DNA from: Sharpea azabuensis DSM 18934
Lineage (GTDB): Bacteria > Bacillota_I > Bacilli_A > Erysipelotrichales > Coprobacillaceae
Reading direction: 5' to 3'
DNA length: 64,000 nt
Assembly: GCF_000702165.1 (NCBI RefSeq)
Contig: NZ_JNKU01000003.1
Span: 30,165-94,164, forward strand
Shown here: piece after piece, positions 17,610-25,079 of the stretch
How the letters are laid out: each line of letters starts with the position of its first letter
Numbering within the stretch: the stretch's first letter is position 1
Translations under genes and position numbers: made by a program
The notes under the pieces: generated by a model
The model's database searches: none
What the model was told of the DNA's origin: nothing
What the model saw: the letters and a program-made list of their open reading frames with translations, nothing else

Positions 17610-18986
17610 CTATCCAATAATAGCTTTTTTTCGGCCATCCGCAAATTCAATAGCAACATGATCGCCACTTGACAATTGACTTGCATGCTCTATAACCTGA
17701 TTGTTTTTTAAAACAATGCTGTAACCACGATTAAGAATTTTTAAAGGACTAACAAGATCTAACTTGGTAACTGAAGCTAGATAATGGTGTCTTTCTTCTT
17801 TCAAATAGTCTTGAATGAATGTCTGGAGATTATCACTATTTCTAGCTAAGCGATATTCCTCATTCTTTGTGTAGCGTGTCATCTGCAGTTGTAATGCTGC
17901 CTTCTTGTTCTGAATGATACTATTATTGTTATTTATAAAATCATGAGAAAGCTGTATAAGCTTTTGTTTATTTCTTTGTAAGCTATCTTGTCTATCAGTT
18001 ATGAGCTTTTCTCCTAAATGCCCTAAAGCATCACGGTTATGGGCAAGATGAAGCAATTCATTTTCATAGAGATAGCCAGGATTCTTAAAAACATAGGAGT
18101 TCAAGACATGCTGTAAAATCGTTTTTTTATTTTCTAACTGATAACTCATTAGGGCGTGCAGACGTTTCTTTTTCATTAGAACATTATTACTTAGTTCTTT
18201 GGCATCGGGAACCGATGCCACTGCTGCTGCCGTAGGTGTTGCTGCACGCAAATCACTTACAAAATCAACAAGTGTTGTATCTGTCTCATGTCCGACGCCA
18301 GTAATAATAGGAGTCTGAAGCTGATAAATGCAGCGAACAAGTTCTTCCTCATTAAAGTTCCATAAATCCTCGATGGAACCGCCGCCCCGACAAAGCAAGA
18401 TTGTAGATGGTCTAGCCTTATCGACTGCTTTAAGCATTGCAATAATATGCTTATAAGCATCCTTACCTTGTACAGGAATAGGAAAGATATAAATTGGGAC
18501 GCTTGGAAATCGCTGCTTAATAGTTCTTAAAACATCCTGCAAAGCTGCTGACTGTTTTGCTGAAAGTACAGCAATGTTTTTAGGAAAGCGTGGTATGGGC
18601 TTTTTATGTGCTTCATCAAACAGTCCTTCCTTAAGCAACTTTAACTTAAGCTCCTCATATTTTACAGCCAGATCACCAAGGCCATCTTCCTGCATTGCAT
18701 CAATATAGAGCTGATATACGCCAGTTTTTTCATAAACCGAAACATGGCAATGGGCAATCACTTTCATGCCATTTTCAGCACGAAAAGGTAACTTTTTTGC
18801 ATAGGAAGCAAACATAATCGCATTGACTGCCGCTTTCTCATCTTTCAAAGTAAAATACATATGCCCACTTGGATGTGGCCGGTAGTTTGATATTTCTCCT
18901 CGGACAGTTATGTCCTGTAAACGAAAATCACGATCAAACAATGCCTTCACATAGCCATTAAGAGCATGAACACTAATGGGTTTCAT
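17610..18986 (-). CDS. xseA: Exodeoxyribonuclease VII large subunit
   Basis: Catalytic subunit of the ssDNA-specific exonuclease VII. It has an N-terminal OB fold (DITVRGEISNYRPHPSGHMYF) and a catalytic domain with ILCRGGGSIEDLWNFNEEEL, PIITGVGHETDTTLVDFVSD and RAATPTAAA, all hallmark XseA blocks, followed by a long helical region (residues about 270-400) and a C-terminal beta strand section ILNRGYSIVLKN. 458 residues is normal. The start codon at 18986 touches the nusB stop (1-nt overlap), so translation is coupled. Confidence 0.95.
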   Translation of the reverse strand: MKPISVHALNGYVKALFDRDFRLQDITVRGEISNYRPHPSGHMYFTLKDEKAAVNAIMFASYAKKLPFRAENGMKVIAHCHVSVYEKTGVYQLYIDAMQEDGLGDLAVKYEELKLKLLKEGLFDEAHKKPIPRFPKNIAVLSAKQSAALQDVLRTIKQRFPSVPIYIFPIPVQGKDAYKHIIAMLKAVDKARPSTILLCRGGGSIEDLWNFNEEELVRCIYQLQTPIITGVGHETDTTLVDFVSDLRAATPTAAAVASVPDAKELSNNVLMKKKRLHALMSYQLENKKTILQHVLNSYVFKNPGYLYENELLHLAHNRDALGHLGEKLITDRQDSLQRNKQKLIQLSHDFINNNNSIIQNKKAALQLQMTRYTKNEEYRLARNSDNLQTFIQDYLKEERHHYLASVTKLDLVSPLKILNRGYSIVLKNNQVIEHASQLSSGDHVAIEFADGRKKAIIG

Positions 18987-19390
18987 TAGATAACCTCGTT
19001 GAGTACCCCATTAATAAACTTATAGGAATCTTCATCACAGAATTCCTTAGCATTAATAACAGCTTCATTAATAATAATACGCTTATCAAGCTCACTATCT
19101 GCAAGTTCACATGTTGCAACAAGCAAAATAGCCTGTTCCATATAAGAAAGACGATTAAAAGTCCAGCCTTTCTTTAATTCTTTGCTAATGAGAACAATAT
19201 AATTCTCTTTATTCTCTAATACCGTTTTGACAAGTCGCACAGCAAATTTCTTTGCTGAATATCCATCTTTTAACTCTGGATCCAAATCAATAAAATGCAA
19301 TAAATCCTCTAATGAAGCATCAATCAATAAATTCTGATAAACACAGAAAATTGCTTTCTGTCTAGCATATTGTCTGATCGTTTTTTCCAT
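18986..19390 (-). CDS. nusB: Transcription antitermination factor NusB
   Basis: An all-helical RNA-binding protein that with NusE/S10 promotes rRNA antitermination. Residues RQYARQKAIFCVYQNLL and the C-terminal RIIINEAVINAKEFCDED...FINGVLNEVI are the conserved ends of the family; WTFNRLSYMEQAILLVATCEL is the core helix. I take the ATG at 19390 with GGAGG 9 nt upstream; an in-frame TTG at 19396 is the alternative. It heads the nusB-xseA-xseB-ispA-dxs-tlyA-recN unit and has a promoter at about 19430. Confidence 0.92.
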   Translation of the reverse strand: MEKTIRQYARQKAIFCVYQNLLIDASLEDLLHFIDLDPELKDGYSAKKFAVRLVKTVLENKENYIVLISKELKKGWTFNRLSYMEQAILLVATCELADSELDKRIIINEAVINAKEFCDEDSYKFINGVLNEVI

Positions 19391-19429
19391 TTTCAAAAAC
19401 CTCCAAATTTCTATTCATTATAATACCAT

Positions 19430-19438
19430 ATTAATGCA
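19430..19438 (-). promoter_or_regulatory. Extended -10 promoter of the nusB unit
   Basis: TGGTATTAT on the minus strand (TG at 19438-19437, TATTAT at 19430-19435), about 40 nt before nusB. No good -35 is seen, which suits an extended -10 promoter. Confidence 0.45.
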
Positions 19439-19457
19439 TAAAAGTCATATCAATACA

Positions 19458-19491
19458 CAAAAAGAAAAGCAAGATAAACTGTCTTGCTTTT
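19458..19491 (-). terminator. Terminator of the Asp23 family gene
   Basis: Perfect 10-bp stem AAAAGCAAGA / TCTTGCTTTT with a 7-nt loop, then CTTTTT on the minus strand; it begins at the stop codon of the gene. Confidence 0.85.
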
Positions 19492-19834
19492 AGAACTCAA
19501 TACTTTCTACATTAATATCAATAGATTTCACATCAACATTACACATATCTTTTACTGCAGCAGCAATAGCTTTCTGTAGATCTTTTACTTTACGTGTAAC
19601 TTTTACACCATATTTCACTTTAATGTGTAAAGTTATTGTTACGTTATTATCATCAATACGTGCATTTACAAGACGTTTAGATCCATTGATTGAAAAACCT
19701 TTTGAAGTATCTAGGCTTACATCTTTGTCTTCATTGATGACTTCTTTTGCAATGATATCAAAGACCTGGACACTCATCATGATATCGCCATTAATTGGAC
19801 TTTCTTTGTATGTATAGTATTCATTATGTGCCAT
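19490..19834 (-). CDS. Asp23/Gls24 family protein (DUF322)
   Basis: A 114-residue protein with the Asp23 pattern: SVQVFDIIAKEVINEDKDVS, a glycine-containing turn, alternating strands (VTITLHIKVKYGVKV) and a helix (DLQKAIAAAVKDMCNVDV) ending in a last strand SIDINVESIEF. Members in this genomic place (between efp and nusB, like Bacillus YqhY) have been linked to membrane/lipid homeostasis, but the biochemical role is unsettled. It has its own promoter (19862-19890) and terminator. Confidence 0.88.
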   Translation of the reverse strand: MAHNEYYTYKESPINGDIMMSVQVFDIIAKEVINEDKDVSLDTSKGFSINGSKRLVNARIDDNNVTITLHIKVKYGVKVTRKVKDLQKAIAAAVKDMCNVDVKSIDINVESIEF

Positions 19835-19861
19835 AACTTTACCTCTTCCTTCTACCTTTAT

Positions 19862-19890
19862 ATTGTATAAGAAAAATTGTCACAATACAA
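19862..19890 (-). promoter_or_regulatory. Promoter of the Asp23 family gene
   Basis: TTGTAT (19885-19890), 17-nt spacer, TACAAT (19862-19867) on the minus strand. Confidence 0.6.
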
Positions 19891-19893
19891 GGC

Positions 19894-19922
19894 AAAAAAG
19901 AATCAGCCTCAATGACTGATTC
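19894..19922 (-). terminator. Terminator of efp
   Basis: Stem AGAATCAG / CTGATTCT with TTTTTT after it, 7 nt past the efp stop. Confidence 0.85.
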
Positions 19923-19928
19923 TACAAA

Positions 19929-20486
19929 TTAAGCTCTTCCGCCGTAAGTACCATCAACTGTATTGACAATAACTGTTTCGCCTTCTTCAATAAACAAAGG
20001 TACTTTGATTTCGAAACCTGTTTCAATCTTGGCAAACTTAGTTGCCCCCTGTGCAGTATCGCCTCTAACAGCAGGTTCAGTTTCAATTACTTTAAATGGA
20101 ACATTTACAGGCAATGCAACACCTAAAACTTCACCTTCGAAAGAAGTAACTTCAACTTCGTCACTTGCTTTCATGAAATTCTGTTCCCATTTCAAGCGGT
20201 CAGCAGGAATTTCAATCTGGTCATATGTTTCATTATCCATGAATACGAGCATGCCGCCATTATCATAAAGATATTGCATTTTACGCTTTTCAACAGTTGC
20301 TCTTTCGACCTTAGCATTTCCGCCAAATGTAATTTCAGTTGTCGAACCTGTTCTTAAGTTCTTCATTTTTACACGGATATTAGCAGCTGCACGAGCAGTC
20401 TTATTATGTGAATAGTCTAAAACAATATAAAGATTTCCATCATACTGGAAAGTAGTTCCTGGTCTTAAATCACCAACACTAATCAT
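19929..20486 (-). CDS. efp: Translation elongation factor P
   Basis: Relieves ribosome stalling at polyproline. The 185-residue protein has all three beta-barrel domains: KOW-like N-domain (MISVGDLRPGTTFQYDGNLY), the middle OB domain and the C-terminal OB domain ending VNTVDGTYGGRA. The P-site tip loop is unusual: where Bacillus has KPGKGAAF with modified Lys32, this reads NKTARAAANI, aligning without gaps to Arg32. It has its own promoter (TTTACA-17-TATAAT at 20517-20545), ribosome site AAAGGAG and terminator, so it is a single-gene unit. Confidence 0.95.
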   Translation of the reverse strand: MISVGDLRPGTTFQYDGNLYIVLDYSHNKTARAAANIRVKMKNLRTGSTTEITFGGNAKVERATVEKRKMQYLYDNGGMLVFMDNETYDQIEIPADRLKWEQNFMKASDEVEVTSFEGEVLGVALPVNVPFKVIETEPAVRGDTAQGATKFAKIETGFEIKVPLFIEEGETVIVNTVDGTYGGRA

Positions 20487-20516
20487 TTTATAGCTCCTTT
20501 CTAAAAAACCGAATAA

Positions 20517-20545
20517 ATTATAACAAAACTGCTTACACTTGTAAA
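20517..20545 (-). promoter_or_regulatory. Promoter of efp
   Basis: TTTACA (20540-20545), 17-nt spacer, TATAAT (20517-20522) on the minus strand, 31 nt before the start codon. Confidence 0.75.
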
Positions 20546-20577
20546 ATAGAAATCCTCTTGTAATTTGAGATATTCTT

Positions 20578-20973
20578 CTATGAAAGATACTTAAATTCTA
20601 TCACTGATAAATCTTTTGTGCTGATATGCATTTCAAATCGATATCTATTTTGATTATCGGATATGTCACAATCAATCAAATAGTACGACCACATATCATC
20701 AACAGTATAATGAATACGCGTATTGTTTACTGTAAAATCATCACTCAGCAATAAATTAGTATCCATTGTTTCACGAAAATAGCGCTTTAAATAAATCTGT
20801 ATTTGCCTTTGTTCATTAAGTTTTACTTCATCCTTATGAAAAGCAAATAAATCCGCATAAATACGGCTTGTCATTAAGAGACTCATAACAACAATGATAA
20901 AAATCATTAATGTAACATTTAGAACACTACCTTGTTGATTGCTCAGTTTGACCTTCCTGCTTTTCTTCTTCAT
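20578..20973 (-). CDS. ComGG-like minor pseudopilin or cap protein
   Basis: The last gene of the comG operon. It starts with a basic stretch, MKKKSRKVKLSNQQGSVLNV, then a membrane helix (TLMIFIIVVMSLLMTS) and a soluble domain with helices and strands. The position and the QQGSVLNV-before-helix arrangement resemble ComGG, which lacks a classical GFTLxE motif. The start is uncertain: ATG at 20973 has AAAAGG close upstream, but an in-frame ATG at 20994 is possible. It overlaps the comGF-like gene by about 47 bp. Assigned mainly by position. Confidence 0.6.
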   Translation of the reverse strand: MKKKSRKVKLSNQQGSVLNVTLMIFIIVVMSLLMTSRIYADLFAFHKDEVKLNEQRQIQIYLKRYFRETMDTNLLLSDDFTVNNTRIHYTVDDMWSYYLIDCDISDNQNRYRFEMHISTKDLSVIEFKYLS

Positions 20974-21382
20974 TTTCCTTTTCACTCTTTTCATACAGAT
21001 CAGCAATAAGATAACGGTATTCTCGTTTGCCACGACGCACCTTCATGAGAAGAAAACGATTGTTTTCAAAAAAAGCTACGTCATCAACATCATAGAGCAG
21101 TGTTTCATAGCCCGGCGTTTTAACAAGCCGATGATCACTCAATTCAATATGGAATTCCTTTCCATCTTTGTCTTTATAGACAATTCCATTGTGGTAGCTT
21201 TCAATCTTAGCCGTCATGAGATAGTCGGAAAGTTGTTTTGTTCCAATGGAAAGATCACTATCAATTTTTACTTCAGGCATCTTTAAAGACCTTATCATGC
21301 CATAAGCAGTCGAAGTGATCAGAATCGTAATTGAAAGTGCTAATAACATTTCTACGAGCGTAAAACCTTTTCGATTATATAT
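20927..21382 (-). CDS. ComGF-like pseudopilin, probable AUA start
   Basis: The coding frame includes NRKGFTLVEMLLALSITIL, a complete prepilin peptidase site and membrane helix, only if translation starts upstream of the first ATG (21349), because that ATG is inside the motif itself. The only room is three codons after an in-frame TGA: CCT, CCC and ATA (21382-21380). A perfect GGAGGTG (21390-21396) lies 7 nt before the ATA. The mature protein has a long beta-rich pilin body and an acidic, Glu/Lys-rich end. It begins inside the comGE-like gene, so coupling is likely. Position suggests ComGF. Confidence 0.65.
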   Translation of the reverse strand: MYNRKGFTLVEMLLALSITILITSTAYGMIRSLKMPEVKIDSDLSIGTKQLSDYLMTAKIESYHNGIVYKDKDGKEFHIELSDHRLVKTPGYETLLYDVDDVAFFENNRFLLMKVRRGKREYRYLIADLYEKSEKENEEEKQEGQTEQSTR

Positions 21383-21561
21383 GGGAGGTCACCTCCATAC
21401 TGCTTCGTTATTTCTTCTTCCACCTGATGACTATTGGCATGCAATACTCTTTGGTAAGAACGATTTAGGCTAGCTTGTAAAGAAATCATTCCAACGAGTA
21501 CAGAGCAGAAAATCATAAAGGCGAAAAGCGCTTCAATCATAGTACTTCCCTTACTTGACAT
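21352..21561 (-). CDS. ComGE-like minor pseudopilin
   Basis: A short protein (69 residues from the ATG at 21561) with MSSKGSTMIEALFAFMIFCS: a prepilin site in which G-STMIE replaces GFTLIE, with the conserved Glu at +5, then a membrane helix. The rest is a short soluble helix QVEEEITKQYGGDLPY. A GTG at 21573 is an alternative start. It overlaps comGD by 11 bp and the comGF-like gene by 31 bp. The length is shorter than usual for ComGE. Confidence 0.6.
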   Translation of the reverse strand: MSSKGSTMIEALFAFMIFCSVLVGMISLQASLNRSYQRVLHANSHQVEEEITKQYGGDLPYIIEKVLRS

Positions 21562-21952
21562 AAAACGCACCACTTCCTAACTGAAAAACAAATTCATAGA
21601 TTTTTCCCGGCGAGCTAAGTCTGATTGTTTTAGCAATCTTGATATGTCCGGAAGCATTAAATGTAAACTGGTAATGATTGAGGAATTGATAATCATTCGC
21701 TAAAACGACTTCTTTCTCGAACTGATTACTGCTGATTTCAACACAATTGCTGTCGCAAACAACTTTAACAGTCTCATGCTTGACCATGGCTTGACTTCTT
21801 GCTAATTGAAAGGCGTGTGTAACCAACGCTATTTGTGCCTGTGCACTCGCCTTAGGCTTTCTGAAAGTCAATGTAATTGATGAAATGATTACTGTAATAG
21901 CTAAAACAAAGATCATTTCAACAAGTGTAAATCCCTTTCTATTTGCTAACAT
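21551..21952 (-). CDS. ComGD-like pseudopilin
   Basis: Prepilin with a six-residue leader, MLANRKGFTLVEMIFVLAIT; cleavage is expected between G and F. A hydrophobic helix follows and then a GspH-like body including FQLARSQAMVKHETV and a Cys pair CDSNC. Three in-frame ATGs are possible; I take 21952 because it gives the usual leader length, overlapping comGC by 14 bp. It acts with ComGC in the competence pseudopilus that carries DNA across the wall. Confidence 0.75.
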   Translation of the reverse strand: MLANRKGFTLVEMIFVLAITVIISSITLTFRKPKASAQAQIALVTHAFQLARSQAMVKHETVKVVCDSNCVEISSNQFEKEVVLANDYQFLNHYQFTFNASGHIKIAKTIRLSSPGKIYEFVFQLGSGAFYVK

Positions 21953-22247
21953 AGGCCTGACCATCACTGATATAGATGCTTTTGCCATTTGGGCATACAG
22001 CCTGCTTCTCTGTCAGGTAAGGTGTCGAACCGCTTGTAAGCTGGGAAATGCTTGTTGGAAGCTGTTCATGTTCAATTTCATAAAGGATAATTTGTGAATT
22101 CACGACTTCTATTTGTGCTTGGCAGCCCTTGTCCTTGACTATTCTATTTTTATTAGTCACATAAGGGATAACAAGCAACAGTATCACAAGAATAACAGAA
22201 ATACAGAAAATCATTTCAATGAGTGTAAACCCCTTGTTTTTCATCAT
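21939..22247 (-). CDS. comGC: Major competence pseudopilin ComGC
   Basis: The 102-residue protein MMKNKGFTLIEMIFCISVIL has the canonical type IV prepilin site (KGFTLIEM). A membrane helix and a short body KGCQAQIEVVNSQIILYEIE follow, with two cysteines (one in KGCQ, one in AVCPNG) able to form the ComGC disulfide. The typical ending SISQLTSGSTPYLTEKQAVCP matches the family. The open frame extends far upstream, but GAAGAGG lies 7 nt before ATG 22247. It is the main subunit of the DNA-uptake pseudopilus. Confidence 0.88.
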   Translation of the reverse strand: MMKNKGFTLIEMIFCISVILVILLLVIPYVTNKNRIVKDKGCQAQIEVVNSQIILYEIEHEQLPTSISQLTSGSTPYLTEKQAVCPNGKSIYISDGQAYVSK

Positions 22248-22686
22248 CTTTAACCTCTTCTTTCTTTGCATAATGATGCATGAGATAACTTTGTGCAATA
22301 CAAGTTTGTATTTCCGATAAGCCTGTCGCAATAATACTTGCACAAGCAATCGTCAGGAAGCTTTCTTGCTGAGTGTGATTTAGATAGCCCTTTAAGGCAA
22401 TCTTATTGCCATCATAAATAACTTCCATCTCCCCTTCTGTCATTTCTATGATGCCATTTTTAAACAAGTAATGTCTTTGACAGTCACAATGGTCCCTTAA
22501 CCAGCGTCCTAATGAAAATGCATTCATCAGCACATCCACATATGCCTGATCCTCGCTCTTTTTTAGCAAATGTTCGACTGATAAGACAGTCATCTTGACG
22601 GGATTTAGGTCATCCCAGTCTGGATTCTTACCAACACAAACACTGTCTTGATCCATGCTAACATAAATCAGCGATTTCATGCTCAT
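22216..22686 (-). CDS. Unrecognised protein inside the comG operon (second of a pair)
   Basis: About 156 residues, between comGB and comGC, where the classical Bacillus operon has nothing. It begins MSMKSLIYVSMDQDSVCVG, with an actin/PilM-like first strand at most. It has a central beta-rich part (GIIEMTEGEMEVIYDGNKIALKG) and a moderately hydrophobic helix (SFLTIACASIIATGLSEI) near residue 115, then a charged tail. Possible starts are GTG 22689, ATG 22686 and ATG 22680. It overlaps its neighbours on both sides, so it is translated with the operon. Role unknown; probably an assembly or pseudopilus platform component. Confidence 0.65.
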   Translation of the reverse strand: MSMKSLIYVSMDQDSVCVGKNPDWDDLNPVKMTVLSVEHLLKKSEDQAYVDVLMNAFSLGRWLRDHCDCQRHYLFKNGIIEMTEGEMEVIYDGNKIALKGYLNHTQQESFLTIACASIIATGLSEIQTCIAQSYLMHHYAKKEEVKDDEKQGVYTH

Positions 22687-23101
22687 CACGCTCCAGATTC
22701 TTACTCATTACATCCACATAATAAGAATGTAGCTCAAAAACAATAGCATTTTGAACATCGACAGGCATCGCCCCAAGCAGAAGCCCGCCCAAAAAGAAGA
22801 TTTGTTCTTCATCAAGATCAGATAATGCATCCTCATTCATCAAATCCACAAACACAACATCATCACCAAGAAAAATTCCTTTGAAATCTATAAGCTTTCC
22901 CTCATTACGATAGACTTCAGCATAGAGCATCATTTTAAACAAATGCCTAAAAAGCACTGCATATTGTCCCATATCATCAATAAGCCAAACAAGCTTTTTA
23001 TACTGACGTAAAAAACAATCCTTTAATATTTCATCATTCTGAATATCGGAAATACAAAAACCTCCAACATCATCAGCTATAACTTTTACTACTTCTATCA
23101 T
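22658..23101 (-). CDS. Unrecognised protein inside the comG operon (first of a pair)
   Basis: A 147-residue acidic, soluble-looking protein with no signal or clear membrane helix. It starts one base after comGB stops (TAAATG) and overlaps the next unknown gene by about 29 bp. Features visible: KDCFLRQYKKLVWLIDDMGQYAVLFRHL (helical), a strand-rich middle (KLIDFKGIFLGDDVVFVDLM), and a Glu/Asp-rich C-terminus. I recognise no family. Its fixed place between the inner-membrane protein ComGB and the major pilin hints at a role equivalent to the PilM/N/O platform of type IV pilus systems; that is inference only. Confidence 0.65.
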   Translation of the reverse strand: MIEVVKVIADDVGGFCISDIQNDEILKDCFLRQYKKLVWLIDDMGQYAVLFRHLFKMMLYAEVYRNEGKLIDFKGIFLGDDVVFVDLMNEDALSDLDEEQIFFLGGLLLGAMPVDVQNAIVFELHSYYVDVMSKNLERDEHEIADLC

Positions 23102-24109
23102 TTAAATTTCTCCTATCACATTCATCATTGGTAAAATGATTGCAATATAAACAACAATCACAAAAAACGCAACAAAGGAGTATACCGTTGGAATCAAATA
23201 TCTAATAAACTTACTTATTGCCATATCCATTTCTCGTCTTACTACATCGATATATCCCGAGAGATCTTTGATCTCTTTTGGTGACTGCAAATACATCTTA
23301 TACATAATCACAAAGAGTCGATCAAAATATTCAAAGTCTTCAATAATATCCTCAAACGCTTCACCTTCATCAATTCGACTATAAATCTCATAAATCATAA
23401 TTTTAATATCACTTCTTACCATTGTTTCATTTAACAAGTAGATAATTGTATTGGCATCCATGCGATCTTTCATAATCTCATTAAAGTAAATCGCAAATTT
23501 CAAAGTAAAATATTTCTGAATAAAACGCCTTAATAGCTTTGTATGTAAGTATCGTTCAATAATACGATAATTCTTGTGCTTCAAGGCTCTCACAAACCGT
23601 AGAAAAAACGCAACAATAATAATAACCAGCAAGATAAACAATAGAGGAATCAGCTGCATTAAGCCTATTAATACTCTAAAGAGAATACTTTTTTGAATCG
23701 AAAACGAGGCAAATAAGGCATTGACCTGCGGAAAAAGCACAAACGTAGAAAAGAGGCAAAACATGACAAGAAAGCTCATCAGGATAAGTGGATAAGTCAT
23801 CTTGGCAATTAAATCCTTCTTCGTCTTTTCAAGTGTCTGTGTTATTGCTAAGGCATTACGAATAGCGGCACTAATTGTCAGACGCATGGCAAAGAACTCA
23901 AAGAACTCCAGAAATTGTTTTGGAAAATCACATTCAAGAATAGCATCCTTAAAATCAATTCCTTCCTTAAGCTTAATATTAATTGCATCAGCATTATGAT
24001 GATGTGTAATTTCCTTACACAAAAGCAGAGTCTCCTCAATGCCATATCCTTGTTCAAGAAGCTGATAAAGATTTTCTAAAAAGAGATAATCATTGTTCAT
24101 TAAGCTCAT
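23102..24109 (-). CDS. comGB: ComGB, GspF/PilC-type membrane platform protein
   Basis: Polytopic inner-membrane protein of the competence pseudopilus. The 335-residue sequence has the duplicated GspF layout: a cytoplasmic helical domain (LLEQGYGIEETLLLCKEI), a helix pair at about residues 105-165 (LMSFLVMFCLFSTFVLFP and LIPLLFILLVIIIVAFFL), a second cytoplasmic copy, and a last helix at the C-terminus (FVAFFVIVVYIAIILPMMNV). The LTISAAIRNAL and MTYPLILM blocks are typical. It overlaps comGA by 20 bp. Confidence 0.85.
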   Translation of the reverse strand: MSLMNNDYLFLENLYQLLEQGYGIEETLLLCKEITHHHNADAINIKLKEGIDFKDAILECDFPKQFLEFFEFFAMRLTISAAIRNALAITQTLEKTKKDLIAKMTYPLILMSFLVMFCLFSTFVLFPQVNALFASFSIQKSILFRVLIGLMQLIPLLFILLVIIIVAFFLRFVRALKHKNYRIIERYLHTKLLRRFIQKYFTLKFAIYFNEIMKDRMDANTIIYLLNETMVRSDIKIMIYEIYSRIDEGEAFEDIIEDFEYFDRLFVIMYKMYLQSPKEIKDLSGYIDVVRREMDMAISKFIRYLIPTVYSFVAFFVIVVYIAIILPMMNVIGEI

Positions 24110-25079
24110 CCTTTAAAATATATGAATCACATTTCTTCTCTGCGATTAAACTTAATGCTGACTGCTTAAATGTCTGATAGCTAAAATCATCATGATGTAA
24201 ATATTGCATGATAGCTTTACGGCTCATCATTTCTGGCAAAATGATGACACGCTTTCTTTTCAAGTCATATTTAATCTTCTGCGAGACAATCCCAATCAGG
24301 ACATCTTCAAGATCTGTTTCACTCACGCCAAGATTCAGCATACGTTTAATGACAAGCAAAGCTGTTGAGGCATGAATTGTACTCAAAACAAGATGTCCTG
24401 TAAGTGCACATGTAATAGCCAAAGAAGCCGTCTTCTCATCACGGATTTCTCCAATCATTATCACATCAGGATCATGCCGAAGAATCTGTTTGAGTGAGTC
24501 ATGATAATTGATGCCAAGATCTTCGTTCATCTCGATTTGTAAGCAATGTTCCTTAACCATTTCAATTGGGTCTTCAAGCGTCACTATATTCTTGCCTCCC
24601 ATTTCAATCAGACGATCAAGCATTGCATAAAGCGTTGTGCTCTTGCCACTTCCCGTTGCTCCTGAGACAAGGAAAAGTCCTGATGTCTGGCGACATATTG
24701 ATGCGAGGAAGCCACTGAACTCCTTGACAAGCGACAATTCATTAATAGTCAGTTTCTCATGATTATTGAGAATACGAATAACAATCGACTCAAAATGTTC
24801 CCCTGGTAAAAAGGAAACGCGCAGGAAATAGATATGGTTGTCAATAAAATAATGAAATGCACCTGTCTGAGGGAAAAGCTTGTAGTTAACATTAATAAAT
24901 GACTTATATTTGATATAATTCATAATTTTATGGCCAATATCTATTTCATAGCTGGCATAGTGTTCAAGCTTGCCAAGCACCCTGAACTCTATATCAAGCT
25001 GCTGATCAATTTTCATATGAACATCTGTTGCATGTCGTTTTAGGGCATGAAAGATGATTTTTTCAAAGAGTTCATCCAT
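24090..25079 (-). CDS. comGA: ComGA, traffic ATPase of the competence pseudopilus
   Basis: GspE/PilB family hexameric ATPase that powers pseudopilus assembly. Order of motifs: N-terminal DIHMK-like region (ATDVHMKIDQQL), Walker A SGATGSGKSTTLYAML (around residue 140), Asp box VTLEDPIEM, Walker B HDPDVIMIGEIRDEKTAS, His box GHLVLSTIHAS. It is about 329 residues, like other ComGA, lacking the long N-terminal domains of PilB and the CxxC zinc knuckle. I start at ATG 25079 with GGTGG 8 nt upstream; ATG 25085 is also possible. The longer open frame runs through the upstream gene. Confidence 0.9.
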   Translation of the reverse strand: MDELFEKIIFHALKRHATDVHMKIDQQLDIEFRVLGKLEHYASYEIDIGHKIMNYIKYKSFINVNYKLFPQTGAFHYFIDNHIYFLRVSFLPGEHFESIVIRILNNHEKLTINELSLVKEFSGFLASICRQTSGLFLVSGATGSGKSTTLYAMLDRLIEMGGKNIVTLEDPIEMVKEHCLQIEMNEDLGINYHDSLKQILRHDPDVIMIGEIRDEKTASLAITCALTGHLVLSTIHASTALLVIKRMLNLGVSETDLEDVLIGIVSQKIKYDLKRKRVIILPEMMSRKAIMQYLHHDDFSYQTFKQSALSLIAEKKCDSYILKDELNEQ

